Source: Terana coerulea
Taxonomy: Eukaryota; Basidiomycota; Agaricomycetes; Polyporales; Phanerochaetaceae
DNA: 15,704 nucleotides
Assembly: GCA_024811115.1 (NCBI GenBank)
Contig: JAKOGH010000549.1
Location: 1 to 15,704, forward strand
Direction: 5' to 3'
The notes below the pieces were generated by a model. The model was not told where the DNA came from, made no database searches, and worked only from the letters and a program-made list of their open reading frames with translations. Position numbers and translations under genes: made by a program. This document shows, piece by piece, positions 1 to 8,682 of this stretch. Within the stretch, counting starts at the first letter, position 1, and every line of letters starts with the position of its first letter.

Positions 1-2108
1 TCGGCGGGATGCTGTCCGAGGGCGTCGACACCGAGTGCCTGCGCATCGCCAACCGGTGGCTCGGGAACCCAGGGTGGAACATCGGTGGCATGTCTCTCAC
101 CCGCCGCACCTCCGCTTCCTCCCTCTCCCGTTCGAGCTCAGCCATGCGCTCCCGTTCGCGCTCTGCCTCCTGCTCGAGCTCGAGTTCGAGCATGCGCTGG
201 CGCTCCATGTCTCGATGCATCTCTTCAAGCTCGCGTGCGCGACGGCGCTCATCTGCCGCCGCCGCCTCGCGTGCCCGCTCCTCTTCGCGCTCGAGCTCCC
301 GGAGCCTCTGCCGTTCCCGTTCCCACTCGCGCATGCGGTCACGCACCGAGTCCTGCTTCTGCTCGCCGCTCGTGTTCCCAGCATGGCTCACGTTCTCCTT
401 ATCGTCGTAGTTGACACTGACGCGCGCGCGATCGCCGAAGACGCGGCTACGCCTGTTCCTCTCCTTCTCCGTTCCTTGGTCTGCGACGTCGGCATGCAGG
501 AAGCTCTTCTGCGGCCGGATTGCGGGCGAGCTCGGCGGGCTGGGCTTGCGCGGACCGAGCGGGCGGCGCGTCGTGCCCTGCCTCGCGTTCGCGTTCTCCT
601 TGAGGCTCGTCGACGCGCGCCTGTGCAGCGCGCCGCCTTGGTTCTCCTTGTCCTTCACCGAGTTCTTGCGCGACACCGCGCCACTGAGGGTTTGCGGCGG
701 AATGTGCTTTGTCGGGCTCGTCAGCGCGCGCAGCGATGAGAGCGGCGCTGCCCCTTCGCGCTGTCTGATACAGTGGTAGAGGTCGTGTGCGATTGCTGCG
801 ACTGCGAGCGGGTGTGCCCACGCGCACCGAGCCTGCCGAGCCCGAGGACCGCAGACGAACGCGTCCTGTCTTTGTCTTTCGCCGGGCTCGTAATCGAGGC
901 TTGCATGTTCTCCTTATCTGCAGAGCTCTTGATGGGGATGCGCGACGTGCGCTCCTTCGGCTTGTCCTTCTCTTTCTCCTTGGACGAGGGCTTGCTCTGG
1001 GTGTGCATCTGGGATGTGGCGTGCTCTTTGGATGAGTGTGTTGACCAGGTCGGCGCCTCCGTAGCCTTGCCGCGGGCCTGCCTGTGCGGAATGCCGTCGA
1101 AGATCTTACGTGGGTCGAGCAGGACAGACTCTGCATGCGAAAAGCTGGCGGACTTTCCTGTAATATTTGAGCCATGAGCACAACAATACAGAAGCATATA
1201 TAAATTGAAGGTGCGTACGGTGTGTGTGCCCGCTGGTCTTGGCTATCGGATCTGGTGACTGGACGTGTGTCCAGTACCGATCCATCATGGCGGCCACGGC
1301 GGTGCAGCGCAAGTCCGCGTTCGGCATGATCATTCGGTGCAGGAGCTTTTCCATACCACTTGACATAGACCACTTTCCCACCCATTTGCCACGGGACTAG
1401 TTGTGTCATGAGTTTAATGTATGCGTCGTAAAAATGAAACAGAGTGCATACAGTCAGTGTCCAGTACCGCGTTAGCTGTTCCTTGGTGTTAAACTCCTCG
1501 CCTTCAAGCTGCTCAAAGGGTGTGCGGCCAATGAGGATCTCGAAGAACGTTACACCAAGCGACCAGACGTCCGACTTCCGTGTGTCGTGCAGGTGGCCCT
1601 CCGCACGTTCGGGCGAGAGATATTCAGGCGTGCCGTAGCTCAAGTTGCTGTGGAATGATTCCGGGGCGTCGGGGTTACATTGTTGTGCGAAGCCAAAGTC
1701 GACAAGGACTGGTACATTGGAGGTGGACAGGAGGATATTCGCGGGTCTTTGTGAAATGGCATATGAGTGAGGAGTGCACATGATCATGAGATAAACACGC
1801 ACTTGATGTCATTGTGTACAATGCCATGCCTGTGCAGGTATTCTACGCCAGATAGAAGTGAGCTGAACCATTCCTTGGCAAATTGTTCAGGAACTTCGAC
1901 AGATACAAGGCGTGGGTGGTAAGCCCTAGAATGTCGTCAGCGTGCAATATTCCTACCAGGGCAAACCGCATTCACTCACATGGTAATCAGCGCGTAGGAA
2001 TCGGCGATGACGAAGGAGTAAAAGTCGATGATGGATGGATGTGGTTCTTCTGCCAGTGATGTTACAATCTTCCACTCGTTCCATCTACGCAAAGTTAACA
2101 ATGCTGCA
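1..2108. repeat. Direct duplication, left copy
   Basis: Aligns with 13596-15704 over its whole length in the same orientation, with no net indel over 1-750 and few indels after. Position 1 corresponds to 13596 and 2108 to 15704, so both ends are set by the window and the true repeat is longer. The period is about 13,595 bp. Exons differ by a few percent; introns range from identical to clearly diverged. Confidence 0.95.
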
Positions 2109-2475
2109 CGAGCACACAGACGTGAACACTCACAGTGACCGAACACGAGCCTTGGTAGTGGCGGTCTTTGACCTGTGTACGAGCTTGGTTGCAATCTTGA
2201 CGTCGCTGAGGAGTCCAGCGCGGCCGCTACTTGGGGTTTCAATGTACGGTTGACACAGCCAAACACTCCCCCAGTTGCCGAAGCCGATCTAATGAGCCAA
2301 AGCGTTAATGAGTCCCTAGGCTTTCACATTCAGCGATGCCTCGCACCTCTTCCTTAAAGGACAGCCGGCTGCACAAATCTTCATCATACATAACACGCAG
2401 GCCTTTCGCTCCGGACGGTGGAGGTGGAGGAGGCGGGAGGCTGCTCAGGTCGGGGCGCGGGGCATGGGTGGACAT
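1..2475 (-). CDS. Serine/threonine protein kinase, copy 1 (3' end outside window, one frameshift in tail)
   Basis: Read as exons 2475-2347, 2288-2134, 2084-1980, 1925-1803, 1746-1452, 1396-1219 and 1157 to the window edge. The six introns (49-61 bp) are all GT-AG and every junction keeps frame. The ATG at 2475 is the first in its frame and precedes a poly-proline run. Kinase landmarks (about residues 44-325): glycine loop IGFGNWGSVW, lysine in IATK, alpha-C glutamate in NEWKIV, catalytic loop VHNDIKPAN (Asn where most kinases have Arg), VDFGF, YGTPEYLSPE and DVWSLGV. These predict a catalytically competent soluble kinase; substrate unknown. The Ser/Lys-rich tail carries three DKEN motifs and a Glu/Arg coiled coil (about 93-335). 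Compared with copy 2, one base is missing near 751-757, so the frame stops at 721-723. The original frame stays open from there to position 1. The family is secure, the exact orthologue is not. Confidence 0.85.
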
Positions 2476-2508
2476 CGAAGCGAGATGGGTGTCCGTTAAG
2501 ATATACAC

Positions 2509-2840
2509 GAGTTGACGAGGGTTCAGACGGCAAGCAACAGAGGGCGAACAGCGAGCACAATGTCAAGGACAGCGAGAAGGAGCGTTAGGGCGACGTAAGG
2601 GGCATGAAGCGGCAGGGAGACCTGTTGGTTCAAGTCGTGAGCAGTGCAGCCGCCCATCCTTGGTTCGACTTGGGCTTTGGCCGAGCCAAACAACGCGTGC
2701 GGGTGCGCGCTTCGGACACGCGTACCTCGCAGAGGCATCACGTCACGGGAGACACAGGGCGGCTGTTGGCTGATCGGACGGGCGTGGGCGGTGGCTGGGA
2801 TGGCTTGGGTCTGTGAATCTAAATGTGATCGTCTGTCTAC
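2509..2840. other. Intergenic, upstream of kinase copy 1
   Basis: This is the 5' flank of the minus-strand kinase gene and should contain its promoter. A TATA-like run at about 2500-2506 is only some 25 nt from the start codon, too close to be a convincing TATA box. No supported gene was seen. Confidence 0.4.
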
Positions 2841-2998
2841 GCCCAACTGCACCTCAGGCACCTCAATCCCCTCAATCTAACCAGGTGCTACGAACTGTGT
2901 CCACGCCCAATTGCACCTCAGGCCTCAGGCACCTCAAGCACCTCAGGCCTCAGGCCTCAATCCCCTCAATCGGACCCAGTGCTACCAACTGTGTCCAC
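2841..2998 (+). repeat. Two-unit tandem repeat with CCTCAGG expansion
   Basis: Unit 1 (2841-2904, 64 nt) and unit 2 (2905-2998, 94 nt) both begin GCCCAA(C/T)TGCACCTCAGG and end CAACTGTGTCCAC or a near variant. A third start (GCCCAAGTG) follows at 2999. Unit 2 is 30 nt longer because CACCTCAGG/CCTCAGG words have multiplied inside it, which fits replication slippage. Confidence 0.85.
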
Positions 2999-3594
2999 GC
3001 CCAAGTGAGCGGCTCGCACCACCCATGGCGACCCGCCGATCGCGCCCCGTCCGCTCCTCCCTGCCATTCCGCCTGCCACTCGACGCCCGCGCTCTGCGGC
3101 CATTCGCCTGCGGATCGCACTCTCGTCGCGCTCTCCGCCCGTTCCTTCACTCGCGTCCATGCACATGTGCCCTGCAACGCCGCACGCCGCGAACACGAAG
3201 CCGTCTCGCTCGGGCGCCCCTTGTCCGCCTGCACAGCCGTTGTGCCCAGTCGCTCTGTGTCGCTCTCGGTCAGTGCCTGTCCGCTGGGAGTGGCCTGCGG
3301 GATTAGCGTTTGCACGGTGCTGGAGCGGTGTGGACGGCGCCGGCGTGCGCTGGGTGCGTATCTCCTTGCCTTCTTCTTGCTTGTCTCACCCAGCTCCAGT
3401 CGCTCAGCTCACCCGCCGGACGCCGATCCGTCGTCTCGCGCCTTTCGCGAGACCTGGGCACGCAACTCAAGGTGCGTACTGGCCGTTTGCCAAATGTGAA
3501 GCCGGCTGACCCAGATCGCCCTCCCTTGCTCGCCTTGCCATCTCCCGTGATGCAGACACACACTCCCGACCGCAGAACATCACCAGGCTTGAGG
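2999..3594. other. GC-rich stretch without supported gene
   Basis: Open frames exist in several phases on both strands, as expected in CpG-dense DNA. None shows a recognisable domain or a clear advantage over the others. A pyrimidine-rich patch lies at about 3360-3420. I see no firm feature. Confidence 0.4.
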
Positions 3595-5046
3595 CCCGGT
3601 CGCGGGAAGCCGATATATACCTACATTGCCATACGGGCGCTTAATGCGTGAAGACGAGTTATCAGAGCATACGGCGTACCTTGCACTAACCGTGCTCGAC
3701 ACGAGACAAGACAGTACGGATGCCATGTGGGACGTGTGAGCCGACGAGACGGCGGGCGCATCCGCCGTGCTCGACGGGCACAGCCGTGTTGACGGCGAGC
3801 TGGGACCACGCCGCGTTGCGTCCCGTACGCCGCTCTCCACCCCGTCGACAGCGGCCGCTTGCGCTTACACCCGCGTAGGTGCGCTTGAGCCGCCTGCGCC
3901 CACCGCCCGCCATCCCTCGCTCGCCGGAACGCGAGACATACCCTCGGCGCAAACCGCCCGCGTCCTCCACGTACGACGACGGCCTCGCCGCACCGGACGG
4001 TTCGGCGCGGCGCAGGACACCGCCCTCGTATCCCATTGGACACCTGGCTGGATCCCGCTCGGCGGAACGCGATATATACCTATATTGCCAAACGGGCGCT
4101 TAGTGAGCGACGACAGGTCCTCAAAGCGCACTGCGTACCTCCAACGCCAGCTGCTGAAAACAACATACGACGATGTGGACGCCACGGAGGACGTCCGAAG
4201 CGACGGGATGAAGCACGTCTCGGCCGTGCCAGCGACAGAATGCGCCCGCGACGGAGCGCACTGCTGCGTCCGGTACGCCGCGTTTCAGCCCTTCGCCGAC
4301 GACAGCTTGGGCTTGCATTGGTGCAGGCGCATTCGCGCCGTGCGCTTTCGACCTGCGCACACCGCCCGCCACCCTCGCTCGCCGGCACACGCGGCATACC
4401 CTCTGTGCAAACGACCCGCGTCCTCCACCCCCGACGACGGCCTCGCCGCGCAGGACGTCCCCACACGACGCCGCACACCGCCCTTGTGCCCCACAGCGCA
4501 TCCAACTGGGTGCCGCTCGGCGGATCGCGATCTATACCTATATTGCCGAACGGCGCTCAGGACGTGAGCGGGACATGTCAAGGCATGGGACGTACCACAC
4601 GGCCAGCTGCGCAGAGCGCAGCGCGCACACGGGACGACGGGCGATATGCCGGCGCAGTGAACGCGGGCGGCTTGCGCCTGGCCCGCGACGCACGCGGCGT
4701 GGCTGCGCTTGGGACACCAGACGGCGACGCGGACGGCGTGCAGCGCCGCCCTCGCTGCGTCTGTCTCGCATGGCGTGCGCCGGCTCCTCGGACGCCCCGG
4801 ACGCCCCGGACGCCCACAGATCCCTCCACACCATCGCGTGCGCGCCCCCGCTCGCCGGACGCGACTCCCTGGCGTCGCCACCCCGTGTTTTCGCGCTTCC
4901 CACCGCCTTGGCGCGACGTGGGCCATCCGTCTCATGCCCTGCGGTGCCATGCCACGAAGGGTTGGTCGCCGGACGGCGATCTATAGCTACATTGCGGTGC
5001 GGCGCTTAGCCCCCGGCGGACAGAGATCGAAGACACAGCACGTACC
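3595..5046. repeat. Degenerate tandem array of about 455-bp units with a conserved 63-nt module
   Basis: A core reading GAT(A/C)TATA(C/G)CTA(C/T)ATTGC begins at 3612, 4071, 4529 and 4978, spaced 459, 458 and 449 bp. A CGTACC word follows at 3675, 4134, 4591 and 5041, that is 62-63 nt after each core start. Flanking parts of the units also match, for example the CCCGCGTCCTCCAC segments near 3958 and 4416, but are more diverged. On the minus strand each module reads as an intron: GTACG donor, (C/T)T(A/G)AGC branch-like site, A(T/C)(A/G)TAG-like end. The intervals are 3621-3679, 4080-4138, 4538-4595 and 4987-5045. On the plus strand the same core looks like a TATA element. The unit function is unknown. 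Confidence 0.8.
4790..4816 (+). repeat. 9-bp tandem repeat, three copies
   Basis: GGACGCCCC occurs three times in a row, the last with one change, inside the larger array. Confidence 0.85.
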
Positions 5047-6400
5047 TGAAGACCCATGCCCTCCCAATCACGGATGGGCGTGCAGATGGCGTAGGAGCGA
5101 TGAGGAAGAGGCCGAGCGAGAGGCTGAGCTGCCAGGTGGCGAGAGGCGCGAATGCATCTGGATGTCAACGCAAGGGATGCGCACACAGACCGCCCTGCTC
5201 CAGGTACGTTCGCCTGCGTCTGCGCCCCTTCGCAGCGCCATAACAACCGCACGGTACACAGTCCCATGCCCTCAGGTTGCCGGACGTCGATACGTGGTGT
5301 CGGCGCACCGTCTCGACGTCTCCCATCCCCGTCTGCCGCTCCGTTCCGCTGGATGGCCCGCACCATCTGCCTACATCCTTCCCACGCTATCGCACCCCGC
5401 GAGACGTAATATACGGCGACTTTACGATGCGTGCGCCCTGCGGTCAGGCAGCAACGTCATAGGCCGGCAGGTCGACCCGTTCAGGAGCGGGCGAGAGGAC
5501 GTGGGTGATGCGGGCAAGTCGAGACGAGGGCCTGTACGCGCACGCGTTGGCAGCCCGCGCGCGAGGCGGGCCCGTTCGCATCCCGAGGCAGGCCGCCGCG
5601 CCGAAGACAACACGCCCCAGCACCGCCGGCCTCCGCCTAGCGCTCTCTGTGGGACATGCCCCCACCGCTCTGGGCTCCATTCGCACCGGGGAGGGTGGCG
5701 GCGTGCGCCCTCTCACGCACCCAGGTCGCCGGACGTCGATCCATGGCGTCGGCGCGACCCGTCGGCAGCTGCTGCGCACAGACACCGTCCCGTCCCGCCC
5801 TGCCTGACCCCTGGCGTCGCGTGCCTGCGACCCGCATCGTGCCGTCCGACTGCGTCCGACGGAGGCCCGCTCGCCGGGCTGAGCCACGGTGAACGCGCCA
5901 CGCGGCGCGGCGCCGTCGGGCACTCCAGTCGACTATGAGCGACGGCGTCGGAGGCGGCGCGTCTGTCTGAGCAGCGCGAGTGGGCGCATTCGGCGTGGAA
6001 GCGGTGGACAATGTCGATGGGGTGACGGGTGCGCGAGACGACACGACAGGCTACGGCCGCTCGTCGTGCCTAGAGAAGGTGCGCGTGGATCGTGCGCATC
6101 GTGTGGTCGCCGTCTGGTAAAGGAGCGATGGAGGAGCGGAGGGACGGGAAGGATTGGCGACTTCGCGGTCGTTGGGAGCGGATGGATTGCATTGTCGTTT
6201 GGGCGGCGTAGCATGAATCCGCGAGTGGCGTGCGTGCGTTCTCGTGCGGCGTGGGCCTCATGTGCTGATGGATTGACCAGGCGCTGCTCACCGACGGACG
6301 CACTGTCATGCCGCGGCGAGGCCGTTTTGTTGGACGACGTCCCTCGGAGTGCGACGAGGAGGCGCTTATGGATGAAGGCGGTCGTGCGTGTACACAGGAA
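5047..6400. other. CpG-dense stretch with a 449-bp recurrence, no supported gene
   Basis: The word CGCCGGACGTCGAT or a close variant occurs with matching flanks at about 5279-5320 and 5728-5770, with GGACGTCGAT at 5282 and 5731. The spacing of 449 bp equals the last spacing of the array to the left, so the array probably decays into this region. Long open frames on both strands look like by-products of high GC. Confidence 0.45.
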
Positions 6401-6523
6401 TGGTGAGTGTCTTTCGGGTCGTCGTGTGTCGGCGGTGCGTGGCTGACGTCTGGTGTTCGTGCAGATGTCGTTGTAGGCTCTTCGCTGCGATTCCTGCACG
6501 CGAGGGCCAGCATAGATGCGTAG
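6212..6523 (+). CDS. Possible small spliced gene or 3' exons (weak)
   Basis: The support is one well-formed intron, 6403-6464 (62 bp), with donor GTGAGT, branch-like CTGAC and acceptor GTGCAG. The upstream frame, open from about 5889 with a first ATG at 6212, ends one base into a codon at 6402. After removal of the intron it continues for 19 codons to the TAG at 6521-6523. There is no recognised domain, the residues are Arg-rich, and two longer frames lie antisense. The start is uncertain and the unit may be non-coding. Confidence 0.2.
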
Positions 6524-7430
6524 GACGACGGCGACGACGGCGACAGTCGAGCGGGGATCATGACGGCGCAGCCCGTCCTTGAGTTCATCCACCCACGGGG
6601 ACACGTGCACACGGACGACAAGTCTCTGCAAGAGACCCGGTCGCCGACAGCTCCGCCCGGAGAATGACGTGGCGCGACGGCGCAGAGTGCGTGCGCCCGT
6701 CCGTTTCCATGCACGTCCGCTTACGCGAGATTCAGGTTCGACCCCACGGACGGTCTCCTTGCGCGGCGCGCGGGACGCTCAAGAATGTTAACGGGGACCC
6801 TGGCTGTTACGCGACACACTCTGATACCGCCGCCGTCGCCGTCGCACTTTTCCCTTCGCCCTGTCCATTTACGTGAGCCGAGCCGTGGCGGCGACAACAC
6901 CCCGAACCTTGGCTAGCGCGGTAGCATGTCGTGCAGTTATGCCGCCGACACTGGCCCTGCCATTGCGTATTGTCGCGTGTGAAATATACAGATATGCTTG
7001 CTCGATTCAAGGATATGTTCCGGGGGAAATAAATGCCCGCCGTGACTGGGATGCTCTGCGCAGCCGCGACAGTTGTACGAGGATGCACTCGATGACCCCA
7101 GCCAGATGTAATGACCGTCAAAGGATGTGCTTGACAACTGTACACTGAAACTGGCATACCAGGATGCGCCCGATGAATGCTGTCTGCGCATACGAGAAGG
7201 CTACTAGCGGGCGGGTATGCGCCGAGAACACATGCGCCGAAGGGTGTGTATAGCATCCTGACACTCGCCTGTGGCATCGGGTACGTCACCATCGCCACCA
7301 ATGGAAATAGCAACACACTAGGCTATGGAGTACGTGAGCCTGGCCCTATCCGCCGTCCGGTCAGCGCCATCAATATTCAGCCAAGCCGCCGTCTCCGAAT
7401 CATGGACTTTGATCTACTGTACCTGAGTTA
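6524..7430. other. Stretch without confident gene
   Basis: GC content falls gradually to the right. A 169-codon minus-strand frame (7316-6807) has a hydrophobic beginning but no ATG at its 5' end and no recognised motif. A 33-codon plus-strand frame begins at about 7325. Neither can be chosen over chance. Confidence 0.3.
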
Positions 7431-7620
7431 CTGTACACCCTCTTTCGTGGAGCAGCACTGTTTATGGAGCACTATATCAATAAATAATATGCGGTTTCAC
7501 TGTCTGGTATTTATTTGTGGACATATAAATGTGTATATCAATAAATGTAATTGAGCCCATATTTTGCGGCCAAGGTTGAATGCAATACAGAGAAGACTTG
7601 GCTAGAAGGAATAATTGCAA

Positions 7621-7639
7621 CAATGAGCATGTCTCATTG
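7621..7639. repeat. Small perfect hairpin
   Basis: CAATGAG and its exact complement CTCATTG are separated by the 5-nt loop CATGT. Confidence 0.7.
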
Positions 7640-7675
7640 TCGTAGTCATTCCTCCCAGTCAATGCTTCTCAAATC

Positions 7676-7732
7676 CTTATTCTCTCACTCTGAGTGTCTT
7701 AGTAACATTGAGGACTTAAGAGTGAGAATAAG
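7676..7732. repeat. Inverted repeat in AT-rich island
   Basis: The left arm CTTATTCTCTCACTCT (7676-7691) is complementary to AGAGTGAGAATAAG (7719-7732) apart from one extra CT. The loop is 27 nt. It could be a hairpin near the 3' end of the minus-strand gene or the remains of a small inverted-repeat element. No target-site duplication was established. Confidence 0.7.
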
Positions 7733-7768
7733 AAAACTAAGAATAAGACAAAATGCAAAATAAGCCAT

Positions 7769-8547
7769 TCAGTCATCTTTGACAGTCTCAGAAGTCTTGA
7801 ATGGTGCCTTATGCAACCGCTTGCCCTTGTTCGCACGTCCTGCTGTAGCAATCAGCGCCTGCAGCGAGTCGTCGCACTGCTCTGCGATCGTCTCCAGCCG
7901 CGCCATGCTCACACGCTCAAAGCGGACAGTTCCGGTACGTATCCCCTTCAGGACCTTCTCCACCTCACGCTTCCGCAGCATACTCGGTGCAGCAAAGCCA
8001 ACCCCTCCGGCCAACCCATCAACTCCACTCCATACTGCAACGTGATTCGTTGCACGCTCCGCTCCGGGCACAGCAAGCATCCACGACATCTTCGCGTTTG
8101 GAATAAACGCCGCCCGAGCTGCAATATTAATGACAGGCGTGCCGGCACACCCGAGTAAGCTTATGTCAAATTTTGATGTCACGCCAGCCGCACAGGCACA
8201 CACTTACGAAGCTCTGTACTTGCAAAGTCGGTGATCATACCCTGTCGCACTTTCAAGCACGGACCGGCCAACACATCTGAAGGGCAACCAATGTCAGCAT
8301 TCAAACATAATGGGTAGAGGCAAAGGTGAACACTCGCACCTTTGTCCATCATGTTTGTATGTGTACGACGCTTACGACGTAAGTATGCAGGGTCAATGGA
8401 TGGCGGAATCAAGTCGGTCGGCTCGAAATCATCATTTTCGACGATCTCGATGATGTTTGGCGGCATTGTTGTCAGGAAAGTAGAGCGAGAAGGCGTGTAG
8501 ATGGTGCTCGAGGTGAGCAGCGAGCTGGTGTTCATCCATGCCTTCAT
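7769..8547 (-). CDS. Hypothetical protein, three exons, 208 aa
   Basis: Exons 8547-8340, 8276-8208 and 8118-7769 join in frame across two GT-AG introns: 8277-8339 (63 bp, donor GTGCGAG, acceptor CTTCAG) and 8119-8207 (89 bp, donor GTAAGT, acceptor TTGCAG). The total of 627 nt is exactly 209 codons with stop. The ATG at 8547 opens the frame; an internal Met (MPPN, residue 28) is an alternative start. The protein has an acidic stretch (ENDDFEPTD), a basic patch (LRRKRRTH, about residues 56-63), a Gly/Ala-rich middle and a Lys-rich C-terminus. No signal peptide, membrane segment or known domain was recognised. Its GC content is more moderate than that of the flanking arrays, which fits a real gene. 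Function is unknown. Confidence 0.6.
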
Positions 8548-8682
8548 TGAGCTTATATTTGTACACTGTGTTTGTAAACCTTCAGTTTAATCAAGGCCGC
8601 GACGTCGCAAGTCCCGCAATTTTGCATGACTCGGCAAGTCGGAGTGGGGTTAGGTGCACGGGTTCATACGCATTAAACAGGC

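Larger units (their letters stand above)
7431..7760. other. AT-rich island with hairpins
   Basis: The base composition changes sharply from the GC-rich DNA to the left. TATATCAATAAAT occurs twice, at about 7473 and 7535, so AATAAA polyadenylation-type words lie on the plus strand. The right part holds the inverted repeats listed separately. This stretch lies just downstream of the minus-strand gene that ends at 7769 and may include its 3' UTR. Confidence 0.5.

Noticed and set aside
35..739. Long plus-strand frame opposite the kinase tail (and its twin at 13354-14124)
   Set aside because: It is the antisense shadow of the GC-rich coiled-coil and tail exon; substitutions between copies are silent in the minus-strand kinase frame.
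740..765. Programmed ribosomal frameshift in kinase copy 1
   Set aside because: No slippery heptamer with downstream structure was evident, and copy 2 is in frame without it; a 1-nt loss or sequence error is simpler.
447..1802. 451-codon minus-strand frame through kinase copy 1
   Set aside because: It reads correctly only in exon 5, then runs through introns and the wrong phase of the tail; the exon model fits motifs and copy 2 better.
2841..2998. CRISPR-like array
   Set aside because: Only two units of unequal length with similar interiors, no unique spacers, and a fungal context.
2813..3499. 228-codon plus-strand frame
   Set aside because: Begins inside the CCTCAGG repeat, no domain, and other phases are equally open in this GC-rich DNA.
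4036..5938. Long plus-strand frames of 316 and 409 codons over the tandem array
   Set aside because: Several frames on both strands are open at once; array units do not keep one frame, and compared units show amino-acid-changing differences.
6070..6714. Minus-strand frames of 214 and 232 codons
   Set aside because: They overlap each other and a plus-strand frame with a good intron; no domain and no reason to prefer one.
6735..6745. GGTTCGACCCC resembling a tRNA B box
   Set aside because: The flanks do not form a T stem and no matching A box or acceptor stem was found upstream.
8591..8680. GGGGTTAGGTG as telomeric repeat
   Set aside because: A single partial match with no tandem TTAGGG units anywhere in the window.
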